64,000 nt of DNA from Erysipelatoclostridium sp. An173 (GCF_002160495.1 NZ_NFKR01000008.1:1-64000), one strand, 5' to 3'; counted from the stretch's first letter, positions 44,701 through 53,657 are shown. Notes: a model not told the origin generated them from the sequence alone. Program-made: numbers and translations.

Positions 44701-44834
44701 AAAAAAGTGGAATGTCACGATATATGATCATGATATTAATGGTGGTTATTCTACTTGGCAGTGCTGGCTTAGTGATGGGTCCTAAGTATTATCTAATTAA
44801 AAAGGCAGGGATAAAAAATGGAAAAGATAATTGA
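41757..44834 (+). CDS. Exported membrane-anchored FG-GAP/VCBS-like repeat protein
   Basis: 1025 residues from a GTG eight bases after AGGAGGG. A signal peptide (1-24) leads to a long extracellular part. Many copies of Ca-binding DxDxDG motifs lie in FG-GAP-like blades: DIDQDGIRD, DLNNDGSQE, DINNDGITD, DIDGDGINE, DFNHDGKKD and DLDDDGFNE, so a beta-propeller is likely; a PQQ-like propeller may precede it (residues 130-300). One transmembrane helix (about 995-1018) ends in a short basic tail. Its 3' end overlaps the ABC ATPase gene by 17 bases, so it probably works with that transporter. Function unknown. Confidence 0.8.
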   Translation: MKRIVKICLVTLILCNVNFKDIKAITSNSSLVSYNEGKVINAKCLGQEIVLSDDLQGLMVSSDDSLLLVNSDFKIDTEFPVKDFMVIDDIDQDGIRDVFVYLDSEDNYDDIKIISAKSSKVVYSSKHTYEMFDEKGNKLIKNSKTRSINYSDGIIYYIYDYHLVAFDPVKQEIIFDYEDKDNLWKMVVLKDRIIAGNQLGQIICLDKHGDLLYRNSLVNPYSINIEYIGKQEVNLNVWDLIEINGNIYVTLEDSSLCQIDKQTGNIIKTVVLNENIESVLSKNLQDNSMYSKLAPTGLNDYDFMGYQMQMISQDLLLVSSYFGNMALNQNGSDREKPGIYLVDLNDMSVKAKFALENYNLQSSNLVTGKYQNQDVIIIPASLNDGKLKVLIYDFNGSLLAQNEILVGETGQENNNIQLKKVSTGYLLQVNDSFSWLLDQQLKVTGNVLESKIANKIVDLDDGTLVTYKKDGKITEIRKIALDESSLMSFSVSSDYLNNGFEAINYIAKQNHILALVNEINNVNQVIASHIIDIDLNSGKINDSKVLLDKGYLDGKYYENYLKGAKIDYFSDLNNDGSQEILVDDYLIDGVTKTFKSYYQPSFEGMTMALETGDINNDGITDLINLGETEMRLYYSKKDGYNISYEKTNIFKTYDKKLLNNAFGKVLGDIDGDGINEIVINGYNDNKCQNYQVINCKDLTMKFALMEQGVLDYGETFSLSENDFNHDGKKDIIFNHGDYLFDVISGQDGSVLFSYTSFESNLYSSDTPVPLDNIVEFKINDDSKIVAINDLDDDGFNEYGYLTYLDSYEHDDYGTFLVIIDGNSLKELKRIRLSKEDYTDNDLVAVKGQNLIIYFDENIQQIYDYQDEQVVAGVKKKIKSAKALTNGRLLLETDDVSLYSFDFQCDFKMTGLNNNEVSNGDLTVKYESNKNGIMSVYDQGELVTMTTENTISFKMLPGDHQLLFSYDDGHGKVTHLQTTIVVEKSGMSRYMIMILMVVILLGSAGLVMGPKYYLIKKAGIKNGKDN

Positions 44835-45735
44835 AGCTAATCATATAAATAAAAAATTTGGGAAGTTCAAAGCTTTAAATGATATCAATCTAGCATTAGA
44901 AAAAGGCAAGATATATGGCATAATTGGACCAAATGGAGCTGGAAAATCAACAACCCTTTCAACGATCATGGGCTTAGTGTTGCCAAGCAGTGGTCATGGT
45001 AGTATTAAAGGACATTATTTTGGTTCGGTTGAAGCTAAAGCGATTATTGGCTATGTTCCTGAGTTTCCTAGTTTTTATAGTGATATGAGCTGTTTAGAGT
45101 ATCTGGTATACATGGGCCAGCTGGCTAATTTAAGTTATGATGAATCTTTGACAAGTTCTTTAAAATGGATAAGAGAATTTGATCTACAAGAACATATGTT
45201 AAAAAAGGTAACTAAATTTTCAACTGGGATGAAAAAGAAAGTAGGTCTTATTCAAGCTTTATTGGCTAATCCGGAGATTTTATTATTAGATGAGCCAACC
45301 GCCAATCTTGATCCAACTAGCCGTTATGAAATTATTTTGACTTTAAAAAAATTAGTAAAACAAAAAGAAATGACAATATTGATTAGCTCACACGTATTAA
45401 CAGAATTGGAAACAATTATTGATCATGTAATTATGATTAATAAAGGTAGTGTGATAATTAATCAGCCTTTAGATATTGTTTTGAATCAATTTAATTTAAA
45501 ACATGTATTAGTTAGTTGTAGTAATAATGAGGCTTTGATTGCTTATTTAAAAGATAATGATTTTCATTTTGCGCTAGAAGATAATGTTATAAGATTAATG
45601 GTTGAAGATAAGGTGGTTTGTAAAAAGAAAATTGTTAAATTTGTTTATGAAAATGATTATGATCTTAAATTGTTACAAGATGATCATATTTCTTTGGATA
45701 AGTTGTATCAGCGATTTATGGAGGGAAAAGAATGA
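44818..45735 (+). CDS. ABC transporter ATP-binding protein
   Basis: 305 residues. Walker A GPNGAGKST (37-45), a signature FSTGMKKKVGLIQ near 138 (STGMKKK type of ABC-2 exporters), Walker B ILLLDEPTANLDP, and the H-loop SSHVLTELE. The C-terminal 80 residues are an extra domain often seen in such exporters. It energises the permease encoded next, with which it overlaps by four bases. It also overlaps the end of the FG-GAP gene. Substrate unknown: lipid, peptide or antibiotic are usual for the subfamily. Confidence 0.93.
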   Translation: MEKIIEANHINKKFGKFKALNDINLALEKGKIYGIIGPNGAGKSTTLSTIMGLVLPSSGHGSIKGHYFGSVEAKAIIGYVPEFPSFYSDMSCLEYLVYMGQLANLSYDESLTSSLKWIREFDLQEHMLKKVTKFSTGMKKKVGLIQALLANPEILLLDEPTANLDPTSRYEIILTLKKLVKQKEMTILISSHVLTELETIIDHVIMINKGSVIINQPLDIVLNQFNLKHVLVSCSNNEALIAYLKDNDFHFALEDNVIRLMVEDKVVCKKKIVKFVYENDYDLKLLQDDHISLDKLYQRFMEGKE

Positions 45736-46637
45736 AAGTATTGTTAAAGAAGACTTTTATTAAGATGTTTAAACCAGTACCAGTACTAGTTAGTGTTTTA
45801 ATATCAGGTGCATTAGGTTTTGTTTTATCAAGAGTTTATCTAAATTTATTTAATCAAAATACTTCTTATTCTAATTTAGCCCTAAATATTGAAATTATGT
45901 ATATTGTTTTTGGTTTTGTCTTTTTATCAGGGTTAGTTATCTGGGTTATTGTAGCTAATTATGCAACTGGTTTATTTGCAAGTGAAATTCATGAAGGAAC
46001 GATTAGACTGTTGTTATCAAAACCAATTTCTAGATTACAGTTAGTTCTAGGTAAAATATTGGGGTTATTTTTAGGAGCAATTGGGTATTTATTAATAATT
46101 TATGCCGCCTTTATTTTTAGTTTTACTTTGTCTAGTCAGGTAGAAAAGGATATTTTAGAAGTAATCTTAAAAGATAGTATCATGTTTATTGGCTATGGGA
46201 TTGTTTTAATATTTATTATAGGGAGTATTGGCAGTTTTTTATCTAGCTGTTTTAAAAAGAAAGCACCTGCAGTAATATTATTGGTGTTTCTAGCGATGAT
46301 TGTTTTTGGAATTATTCCAATCATGCGGTTGTATATGCAAGATATTTATAATAGCTGGCACTTATATTATTTTGATATTAATTATCATCTTGCTTTAATT
46401 AGTCATCAGTTCTTTGGATTGGTGTCTAATTTAGAAGCACCATTGTCACAGTTGAATATGCTTAATTTATTTACAAACTTATTTATTAATGCAATGCCTG
46501 ATTATGATTTAGGCAACTATGCGATTGATTTTTTTAATAATAGTTTAAATGGTACATTGATAATGATTGTTTATATAGCAGGTTCTTGCTTGTTGTATGG
46601 ATTAACTTATAAAAATATTTTAAATAAAGATATTTAG
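45732..46637 (+). CDS. ABC-2 family transporter permease
   Basis: 301 residues with about six membrane helices. The segment GLFASEIHEGTIRLLLSKPISRLQLVLGKILG (positions 75-105) is the cytoplasmic coupling region of ABC-2 permeases. One such permease plus one ATPase would give the usual four-domain complex as homodimers. It overlaps the ATPase gene by four bases (ATGA). A large extracellular loop between helices five and six (190-270) is polar and could meet the FG-GAP protein; that contact is only inferred. A terminator overlaps the stop. Confidence 0.88.
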   Translation: MKVLLKKTFIKMFKPVPVLVSVLISGALGFVLSRVYLNLFNQNTSYSNLALNIEIMYIVFGFVFLSGLVIWVIVANYATGLFASEIHEGTIRLLLSKPISRLQLVLGKILGLFLGAIGYLLIIYAAFIFSFTLSSQVEKDILEVILKDSIMFIGYGIVLIFIIGSIGSFLSSCFKKKAPAVILLVFLAMIVFGIIPIMRLYMQDIYNSWHLYYFDINYHLALISHQFFGLVSNLEAPLSQLNMLNLFTNLFINAMPDYDLGNYAIDFFNNSLNGTLIMIVYIAGSCLLYGLTYKNILNKDI

Positions 46638-46664
46638 GATTAAAGCTAAACTTTAATCCTTTTT
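46636..46664 (+). terminator. Intrinsic terminator of the FG-GAP/ABC operon
   Basis: AGGATTAAAG pairs perfectly with CTTTAATCCT around five bases, then four T. Confidence 0.85.
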
Positions 46665-46697
46665 ATATGTTATGATAATGACAAGGAGGAAAATTTT

Positions 46698-47582
46698 ATG
46701 TATTTAGTATTTGATATTGGGGGAACAGTAATAAAATATTGTTTGATGAATGATCAAGGACAAATAAGTCAACAATGGGAGTTTTCGGCTCAGGAAATTA
46801 CTAGTTTAGAGATGTTTGTAGCTAGTATTAAAAAAATATATCTAGAACATAAAAATGAGGTCGCTGGAATTGCTTTTTCTTCACCAGGGGTAATTAATGC
46901 AGCTAAGGGTATTATTGAAATAATCGTTGCTCATCCTTATTTACAAGGAGTCTGTTTGACTGAAGAAATATCTAAAGCTTGTGATAATATTAAAGTTACC
47001 ATAGAAAATGACGCTAAATGTGCTGGATTAGCAGAAACTTGGCTTGGTAATGGTAAAGACTATCAAGATATGGTAGTTGTTGTTTTAGGTACTGGTATTG
47101 GCGGAACGATTATTAAAAATAAACAGATTCATCATGGTCGAAATCTATTTGCTGGTGAAATTAGTACGATTATCGTTAATTATGATAAAGAAAACCATAA
47201 AGCTTTGACCTGGTCAGATATTGCTTCAACGACTGCACTATGTAAGCGGGTTGCTAAAGTTTTAAATGTTGATAGTATTGATGGCTATCATGTCTTTGAA
47301 TTAGCTAATAATCAAGATGAACGAGTATTATCAGTTTTAAAGGATTTCTGCTTAGATATTGCCGTGCAGTTATATAATTTGCAATATATTTATGATCCAG
47401 AAATCATTTTAATTGGTGGGGGAATCTCTAAACAACCACTGTTAATTAAAATGATCAATGAAGCAATTGATGATATTAACAAACAAACTAACCAGCTGGT
47501 AATACCACAGGTTAATACATGTAAATTTTATAATAATGCTAATTTAATAGGGGCGTTATATCATTTTTTTCAACAAAAATAA
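46698..47582 (+). CDS. ROK-family sugar kinase
   Basis: 294 residues. Starts with the ATP phosphate loop LVFDIGGTVIKYCLM, and has VLGTGIGGTIIKN near 130 and LIGGGISKQP near 240. The sugar-binding region ENDAKCAGLAETWLGNG is clear. The zinc-type CxCGxxGC motif of glucokinases is not present; GRNLFAGEIS takes the usual HxxxGE place. It should phosphorylate a hexose or N-acetylhexosamine. It is monocistronic with an AAGGAGG site just after the ABC operon terminator; the substrate is not assigned. Confidence 0.88.
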   Translation: MYLVFDIGGTVIKYCLMNDQGQISQQWEFSAQEITSLEMFVASIKKIYLEHKNEVAGIAFSSPGVINAAKGIIEIIVAHPYLQGVCLTEEISKACDNIKVTIENDAKCAGLAETWLGNGKDYQDMVVVVLGTGIGGTIIKNKQIHHGRNLFAGEISTIIVNYDKENHKALTWSDIASTTALCKRVAKVLNVDSIDGYHVFELANNQDERVLSVLKDFCLDIAVQLYNLQYIYDPEIILIGGGISKQPLLIKMINEAIDDINKQTNQLVIPQVNTCKFYNNANLIGALYHFFQQK

Positions 47583-47709
47583 TTTGAATTTTTAAACAAA
47601 AAAAGTATCATCTTAGTGATAATAGTGTTATAGTATATAAGATGAAAAAGTTGATATTTCATCATATATATATATAAGCTGGTTATATATAATTAAGGAG
47701 GATAGGTAT

Positions 47710-48468
47710 ATGAAAATTTGTAAGGTTAAAAACATTACAATTGGTGAGGGGATGCCTAAAGTATGTGTACCGGTAATTAATCGTAATCATCAAGATATTA
47801 TCGCTGAGTTGATGCGATTGGAAAAGTTGGATATAGATTTAATAGAATTACGAATCGATTATTTTGCTGATTTACTAAATGATCAGGAGTTAATAAGTTT
47901 ATTTAATGAAATTGCTTCATTATCACTTACAAAAGGAATAATTTTGACATATCGTAGTGAAAAAGAAGGCGGTAATGGTCAGTTAAGTATTCAAGAATAT
48001 ATTGAATTATATAAATTGGCTGTTAGTAGTAATGCTTTTGATATTTATGATGTTGAATTATCTAGTGGTACTAATGCAATAATTACATTAACGTCTTTAA
48101 TTCATCAAGCTGGTAAAAAAGTTTTGATGTCGATGCATGATTTTAAACGTACCCCAAGTATTGATACAATGATGGAAAAATTTAAATTGATGGATTCATC
48201 AGAAGCTGATATTTTTAAAATTGCGGTTATGCCAGAAGATTATAAAGAAGTTTTAGCTTTAATGGAAACATCATTAAGAGCAAAAGAAATTTATGATCGT
48301 CCTATTGTAACAATATCAATGTCGAATATGGGTCTAGCAACAAGACTATTAGGTGAACAATTTGGTTCAGCTATTACTTTTGGTAAAGCTGATAATGGTT
48401 CAGCTCCAGGTCAAATTGATGTTGATTCATTAAAACAGGTCTTAAAAATTATTCATGAAAATATTTAG
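47710..48468 (+). CDS. aroD: Type I 3-dehydroquinate dehydratase
   Basis: 252 residues. The Schiff-base lysine K170 (DIFKIAVMP) and the catalytic H143 (MSMHDFKRTP) lie at the positions known for the type I enzyme; LIELRIDYF (45-52) and LTYRSEKEGG near 80 bind the substrate. It converts 3-dehydroquinate to 3-dehydroshikimate in aromatic synthesis. No other aro gene adjoins it, and type I enzymes are also used in quinate degradation, but no such genes are near. AAGGAGG lies upstream. The 127-base gap before it holds a GATGAAA/TTTCATC hairpin and repeated AT steps. Confidence 0.94.
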   Translation: MKICKVKNITIGEGMPKVCVPVINRNHQDIIAELMRLEKLDIDLIELRIDYFADLLNDQELISLFNEIASLSLTKGIILTYRSEKEGGNGQLSIQEYIELYKLAVSSNAFDIYDVELSSGTNAIITLTSLIHQAGKKVLMSMHDFKRTPSIDTMMEKFKLMDSSEADIFKIAVMPEDYKEVLALMETSLRAKEIYDRPIVTISMSNMGLATRLLGEQFGSAITFGKADNGSAPGQIDVDSLKQVLKIIHENI

Positions 48469-48499
48469 TTCTTACTTATTTATTAGTAAGAACTTTTTT
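48468..48499 (+). terminator. Intrinsic terminator after aroD
   Basis: GTTCTTACT pairs perfectly with AGTAAGAAC around eight bases, then six T. The stem starts on the last base of the stop codon. Confidence 0.88.
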
Positions 48500-48557
48500 C
48501 TTGTCATTTCCAAGCAATTTTTTAATCATTTCGACATATAATGTATTAGGTGATAAA

Positions 48558-48935
48558 ATGATTATAAAACAAGAAGAATTAGAAAAGATTTGCTTAAATT
48601 TGTATCCGTATTTTTTTGATTATAAAGATATCACGCTTCATGATATCAATATTAAAATTGATGATTATTTACATGTAAAAGCTAATTTAAATTATTATAA
48701 TATTGAAACCAAAATAAAAGCAATTGCAAGAGTTGTTGTAAAAGATCAGATAATTATTAATTTTGATGGAATAGTAAAATATGGTTTTATTAATTTAGAT
48801 TTAAAGAAAGTATTAACCGAATTAATCAAAGATAATCCTTATTTACAAATAGAACCTGATTGCATTAAAATTGCAAATGATTATATTAAAGAAATTACTC
48901 TAGAAGATGGGTTAGTAAAAATAGAACTAAAATAA
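48558..48935 (+). CDS. Hypothetical protein, 125 residues
   Basis: A soluble alpha/beta protein rich in Ile, Lys and Asp (LKVKANLNYYNIETKIKAIARVVVK-like core strands alternate polar and apolar). ATG 48558 is preferred since AGGTGAT ends four bases before; upstream in-frame codons reach into the aroD terminator. It has no signal or membrane helix. It ends inside the bidirectional terminator with asnB. I do not recognise a family. Confidence 0.6.
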   Translation: MIIKQEELEKICLNLYPYFFDYKDITLHDINIKIDDYLHVKANLNYYNIETKIKAIARVVVKDQIIINFDGIVKYGFINLDLKKVLTELIKDNPYLQIEPDCIKIANDYIKEITLEDGLVKIELK

Positions 48936-48964
48936 TCGTAAAGATTATTCTAGTTCTATTTTAA
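48920..48964. terminator. Bidirectional terminator overlapping both stop codons
   Basis: AATAGAACTA and AATAATC (48920-48937) pair with GATTATT and TAGTTCTATT (48943-48960), 17 pairs with one mismatch. It serves the hypothetical gene and the convergent asparagine synthetase gene. Confidence 0.85.
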
Positions 48965-50765
48965 TTTGATAAATCCGACCCCATAAATAAATCTGATAGA
49001 AATACGCTAATAACTGTGGTCCGGTCATTAATTGACCAAACCATGGATATTTAAACGATTGACCTCCAGTATTGATTAAATTAATCAGTTTATCATAATT
49101 GAAAAAGCGTAATAAAATATTTTCTTTATCATTGAGAGACTCTTTTAATAATTCAACAATTAAATCTCGATAAATAGGAGAATGGGTTTTAGGGTACGGA
49201 TTCTTTTTACGATTGTAGATATCTTCAGGTAGAAAGTCTTTAAAAGCATCACGGAGTAATCCTTTTTCGGTATTATTATGATACATATATTCCCATGGAA
49301 CATTGTAAAGATAAGAGACAATATCTTTATTGGCAAAAGGAACCCTTAGTTCAATTGAACTATGCATCGTTTGACTATCAGAACGGGTTAATAACGTTTG
49401 CATAAACCATTCCATATTTAAATAGATCATTTTTCTTTTATTAGCATCTTTGAAATTATAATCATGATAATCTATTTCATTTAAAGTCTGGTGGTATTTA
49501 TCTAGGACATAATTTTTAATATTTAAAGCTTGAATATCATCATTGAATAATTCCATTCGTTTATCAAAATCACGCATCCATGGAAAACCTTCAATATTGA
49601 TTAATTCTTCACGATAAAACCAAGGATAACCACCAAAAATTTCATCAGCACATTCACCCGATAAAACTACTTTATGATGATTAGAAATCTCTTTAGAAAA
49701 TAATAAGAAACTTGAATCAACATCGGCCATACCAGGAGCGTCGCGGGCAATCATTGCAGTTTTTAAGGCCATTACTAGATTCTTTTGTGATAAAGTTACA
49801 GTTCGATGATTGGTTTTGTACATAGTTTTTATTTCATTAATAAAATGTTCATCACGGGTTGTTTGATATTCATAAGGCTGGAAATACTTATCTTGATCTT
49901 GATAGTCAACGCTATAAGTCGCTAGATTAGAAATGTATTGACTAGCAACACCGGTAATGATTGAAGAATCTAGACCACCAGAGAGCATGCAGGAGATAGG
50001 AACATCGCTTAATAGCTGTTTACGAATACTATGATTTACGAGCGAACGAACATCATAAACTGTTTCTTCATAACTACGATTATGATTATGACGTTCTAAG
50101 GCCCAATAACGGTCAATATCATGATAACCATTAAAGACAGTCATATAATGACCAGGACGTAAACTGTAGATATCTTTATAAATAGTATTGCCTGGAGAAA
50201 CACTTGGTCCTAAACCTAATAGCTCTCTAACCCCGTTTTTATCAACAACACATTGTTTTAAATACATCAATATACATTTTATTTCGCTGCTAAATATATA
50301 TAAATCATCATGATGATAATAATATAGTGGTTTAACTCCTAGTTGATCACGAGCAATAAAAAGTTTATTTTGATAACTGATGACAAAAGAAAAGATCCCA
50401 TCCAATAAATTTAAACAGCGTGTTCCATAAGCGATATAGCTAAGTAGTAATACTTCAGTATCGCTTTGACTATGAAAATGGAAACCATCATTAAGCAGTT
50501 GTTCTTTTAACTGGTTCATATTATAAATTTCACCATTATAGATAATGGTATATTCAACATTATTAAAAGTGTATTTAAATGGCTGTTTACCACCGTTTAA
50601 ATCAATTATTGATAAACGACAATGGCCTAGTAAAACATGTTTATTATTAACAACATTAAAATCATCAGGACCACGATATCTTAATAATTCAAGCATTTTA
50701 GTAAATTGTGGTACTTCACTAGTTAGATCCTGGTTATAATTATACATACATAAAAATCCACACAT
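48945..50765 (-). CDS. asnB: Asparagine synthetase (glutamine-hydrolysing)
   Basis: 606 residues starting at the ATG directly before the catalytic Cys2 (MCGFLCMYN), preceded by GGGGTG on the minus strand; 20 further in-frame codons upstream would bury the N-terminal nucleophile and are rejected. The class II amidotransferase domain has RYRGPDD, GHCRLSIIDL and IYNGEIYN. The synthetase domain has the PP-loop CMLSGGLDSSIITG and LSGECADEIFGGYPWF. It makes asparagine from aspartate, glutamine and ATP in the cytoplasm. Monocistronic, divergent from a LacI-type regulator gene. Confidence 0.94.
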   Translation of the reverse strand: MCGFLCMYNYNQDLTSEVPQFTKMLELLRYRGPDDFNVVNNKHVLLGHCRLSIIDLNGGKQPFKYTFNNVEYTIIYNGEIYNMNQLKEQLLNDGFHFHSQSDTEVLLLSYIAYGTRCLNLLDGIFSFVISYQNKLFIARDQLGVKPLYYYHHDDLYIFSSEIKCILMYLKQCVVDKNGVRELLGLGPSVSPGNTIYKDIYSLRPGHYMTVFNGYHDIDRYWALERHNHNRSYEETVYDVRSLVNHSIRKQLLSDVPISCMLSGGLDSSIITGVASQYISNLATYSVDYQDQDKYFQPYEYQTTRDEHFINEIKTMYKTNHRTVTLSQKNLVMALKTAMIARDAPGMADVDSSFLLFSKEISNHHKVVLSGECADEIFGGYPWFYREELINIEGFPWMRDFDKRMELFNDDIQALNIKNYVLDKYHQTLNEIDYHDYNFKDANKRKMIYLNMEWFMQTLLTRSDSQTMHSSIELRVPFANKDIVSYLYNVPWEYMYHNNTEKGLLRDAFKDFLPEDIYNRKKNPYPKTHSPIYRDLIVELLKESLNDKENILLRFFNYDKLINLINTGGQSFKYPWFGQLMTGPQLLAYFYQIYLWGRIYQIKIELE

Positions 50766-50964
50766 ATTTTCACCCCATATCATTGTATGATGAATTTTTT
50801 TATTTATGTTGAAAACTATGTTCAAACACTTATTAGTTAATAAAAATACTTTTTTGTAATAATAAAATTATTAAATAAGCTAAAAGAAAATAGCGGGATA
50901 ATAACTTTTATGATATTATATAAAAGAAAATAGGTTGGTTTATAAATAGAAAGCAGGTGAGATG

Positions 50965-51948
50965 ATGAAAATCAAAGCAGCACAAATTGCCCGTGACCTG
51001 GGATTATCAAAAGCGACAGTTTCATTAGCGTTAAATGATAAACCAGGTGTGAGTGAAGAAACGAAAAAAATGATTTTTCAATATATAGATCGAATGGAAA
51101 AAGGTATTGATATTGTTGAAAATAATATAATCAAAATAGTTAACTATTCCAAAAAGGAAAATATTTATGGTGGTGAAGTTGATCTTTGGAGCGAAGTTTT
51201 AAGTGAATTTAACAAAGAAGCGAAAAAAGATGGTTATTCTCTTGGTATTGATTATATTAATGATGATATCGATGAAATTAATAAATTGATCATGGAGTGT
51301 AAGCAAGGTCATGTTGTAGGTGCAATTGTTTTTGCAAACGATCTTGATGAAGATATTTTTAAATTGTTTAAACAAATTAAAAAACCATTGATTATTTATG
51401 ATAATGATTTTGATGATGATAATTATAGTTATGTAATGATTGATAATTATCAAGGAATGGAAAAGATAATTAAATTAATTGTCGAAAAAGATTTTAATGA
51501 GGTTTGTTATTTAGCCAATAGTCATGATAATTATAATTTTAGGAAAAGAAGAATGGCATTTACTGATTTAATTAGTAAGTATAATCTAACAGGTAGAATT
51601 TTTATAACGGGTAATGATGTTGAAAGCGTATATGCAGCGATGAAAACAGAATTGGTTGATAAATCTTTTCCTAAAGTTTTAATTAGTGAAAATTATCAGG
51701 TTTCGATTGGAACAATTAAGGCGATTCAAGAAATGAATTTGAGTTTTAAAGATGATATTAATTTAATTGGAATTGATGAAATTCCCGACTATTTTTGTTA
51801 TGGGCATCATCTAACAGCGTTAAAAATTATACATGGTAAAAGAGCAGGGGTAGCTTTATCATTATTGAAAAAAGAAATTGAGGATCATGATGTTGAAAAG
51901 TTTAAAATTTATTCAACTTGTCGTCTTATTGAAGGGGATACTATATAG
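50965..51948 (+). CDS. LacI-family transcriptional regulator
   Basis: About 327 residues. The N-terminal HTH is clear: AAQIARDLGLSKATVSLALNDKPGVSEETK (split as AAQIARDLGLSKATVSLAL, then NDKPGVSEETK). The rest is a periplasmic-binding-like effector domain (GAIVFANDLDEDIF, DNYQGMEKIIKLI, LIGIDEIPDYFCYG). The usual hinge helix after the HTH (YxPNxxAR) is not recognisable; a charged stretch takes its place. AGGTGA lies just upstream. It probably controls the DUF1593 gene next to it, whose promoter has two matching 16-bp palindromes. Confidence 0.88.
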   Translation: MKIKAAQIARDLGLSKATVSLALNDKPGVSEETKKMIFQYIDRMEKGIDIVENNIIKIVNYSKKENIYGGEVDLWSEVLSEFNKEAKKDGYSLGIDYINDDIDEINKLIMECKQGHVVGAIVFANDLDEDIFKLFKQIKKPLIIYDNDFDDDNYSYVMIDNYQGMEKIIKLIVEKDFNEVCYLANSHDNYNFRKRRMAFTDLISKYNLTGRIFITGNDVESVYAAMKTELVDKSFPKVLISENYQVSIGTIKAIQEMNLSFKDDINLIGIDEIPDYFCYGHHLTALKIIHGKRAGVALSLLKKEIEDHDVEKFKIYSTCRLIEGDTI

Positions 51949-51976
51949 TGATATTGATTAAATATCACTATTTTTT
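51946..51976 (+). terminator. Intrinsic terminator after the LacI-type gene
   Basis: TAGTGATATT pairs perfectly with AATATCACTA around five bases, then six T. The arm includes the stop codon. Confidence 0.88.
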
Positions 51977-51994
51977 ATCTTTTTTGATGAAAGG

Positions 51995-52053
51995 GTTTAC
52001 AAATTTAAACAAAAGGTTTATGGTATGTTTGAAAGTTGTTTAAATAATTAAAC
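51995..52053 (+). promoter_or_regulatory. Promoter with two operator-like palindromes
   Basis: TTTACA (51996-52001) and TATGGT (52019-52024) are 17 bases apart. GTTTACAAATTTAAAC (51995-52010) covers the -35 and GTTTAAATAATTAAAC (52038-52053) lies downstream of the start; they match at 13 of 16 positions and both are near-palindromes. The adjacent LacI-type protein is the likely binder. Confidence 0.55.
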
Positions 52054-52085
52054 TTTATTTAAACCAAAGTAGAAAGAAGAAAAAA

Positions 52086-53657
52086 ATGAAAAAGTATTTT
52101 ATGGTATTCAAAAAACTGGCAATAGTTTTTTGTATGCTGGTAGTGGTAGTAGGTTGTTCTTCAGGTGGTGAAGACCAGAAGGTGGTAACTCAAACAAACC
52201 AGGAAAAGGCGAGAACTGTAATTACAACTGATGGTGAAGTAGATGATATGAACTCAGTTATTCGTGCTTTGTTGTATTCTAATGATATGGATATTAGTGG
52301 TATTGTTTTAACGAGTTCAATGTATCATTATGCTGGAGATAGCGAAAAAGGAATTGAACCATTTAGATGGATAGGAACAGATTGGATCTTTGATTTTTTA
52401 GATGATTATGAAGCTGTATATGATAATTTAAAAGCTCATGATGAAGATTATCCAGAACCTGATTATTTAAGATCAGTTACTAAAATTGGTAATATAAAAA
52501 ATAAAGGTGAAATGGATGAAGTAACTGAAGGTTCTGAATTTTTGAAAGATTTATTCTTAGATGATGACCAGCGTACTTTATATGTTCAAACTTGGGGTGG
52601 TACTAATACAACTGCTCGTGCTTTAAAATCTATCGAAGAAGAATATAAAGACACTGATGAATGGGAAGATATTCAAAAGAAAATTAATGATAAACTTGTT
52701 TTATACATTATTTTAGATCAAGATGATAGTTATAGTGATTATATTGCTAAAAACTGGCCTGATATTGAAATTATTAATGATCGTAGTAATTTCTGGCATT
52801 TTGCATATGCTTGGCAAATGCATAGCGATGAATTAAATGAAACTTTAAAAGCTGATTGGTGTTATGAAAATCTTGTTAAAGATAAAGGTCCTTTAATGGA
52901 AAACTACGCTTTAATGGGTGATGGGAAAATCATTGAAGGTGAAAATTATGAAGAATTACGTGGAACCTAAGATTATTTAACTAACAATCCAAATTATCAA
53001 CAATATGATTTTATTTCTGAAGGGGATTCACCATCATTCTTATATTTAATTGATACTGGTCTTAGAAGTTTAGAAGATCCTAGCTATGGTGGCTGGGGTG
53101 GTCGTTTTGGTGAAGATGGTATTAACTCAGTTCTTGATTATAATCCATATTCTAAACAATACGAAGCACAATATAGTTTAAGTCGCTGGTTTACTGATAT
53201 CCAAAATGATTTTGCAGCACGTGTAGATTGGTGTTTGACAGATGATGATAAAGCTGTAAATCATGCTCCTAGTGTTAGTGTTGAAGAAGGAATTGATATC
53301 GAAGCTAGTGCTGGTGATGAAGTAACATTAACAGCTAAAGGTAAAGATCAAGATGATAATAATTTAACTTATAGATGGTGGCGTTATCATGAAGCTGATA
53401 CTTATCAAGATAGCAAAGTGACTACTAAAGAAGAAGTTCAAGATTTAGATGGTTTACAAATGGATATTACTCGCCAAGTTGGTGAAAATGAAAAAATAGA
53501 TACAATTGAAATTAAAAATAGCAACGAAGCTAAAATGTCATTTGTAGTTCCAGAAGATGCTAAAAGCGGTGATACAATTCACATGGTAGTAGAAGTCCAA
53601 GATGATGGGGCTCATCAATTAAAACATTATCAAAGAGTTATAATTACTGTAAAATAA
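52086..53657 (+). pseudogene. DUF1593 (nucleoside-hydrolase-like) lipoprotein gene with in-frame stop
   Basis: A lipoprotein signal (lipobox VVGC near residue 24) precedes a nucleoside-hydrolase-like domain (VITTDGEVDDMNSVIRALLYS, split here as TDGEVDDMNS with the metal-binding aspartates, then YVQTWGGTNTTARAL). After codon 294 a TAA (52968-52970) interrupts, but the same frame continues open for 228 codons to 53657, through GDSPSFLYLID, GGWGGRF and a C-terminal Ig-like domain, as in intact DUF1593 proteins. Two pieces (52086-52970 and 53235-53657) would otherwise look like separate genes. A single recent nonsense change or a sequencing error; no frameshifts. Confidence 0.8.

Noticed and set aside
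52968-52970. Programmed readthrough or recoding at the in-frame stop
   Set aside because: The codon is TAA, not TGA or TAG, and no pseudoknot or readthrough context is seen; nonsense mutation or error is simpler.
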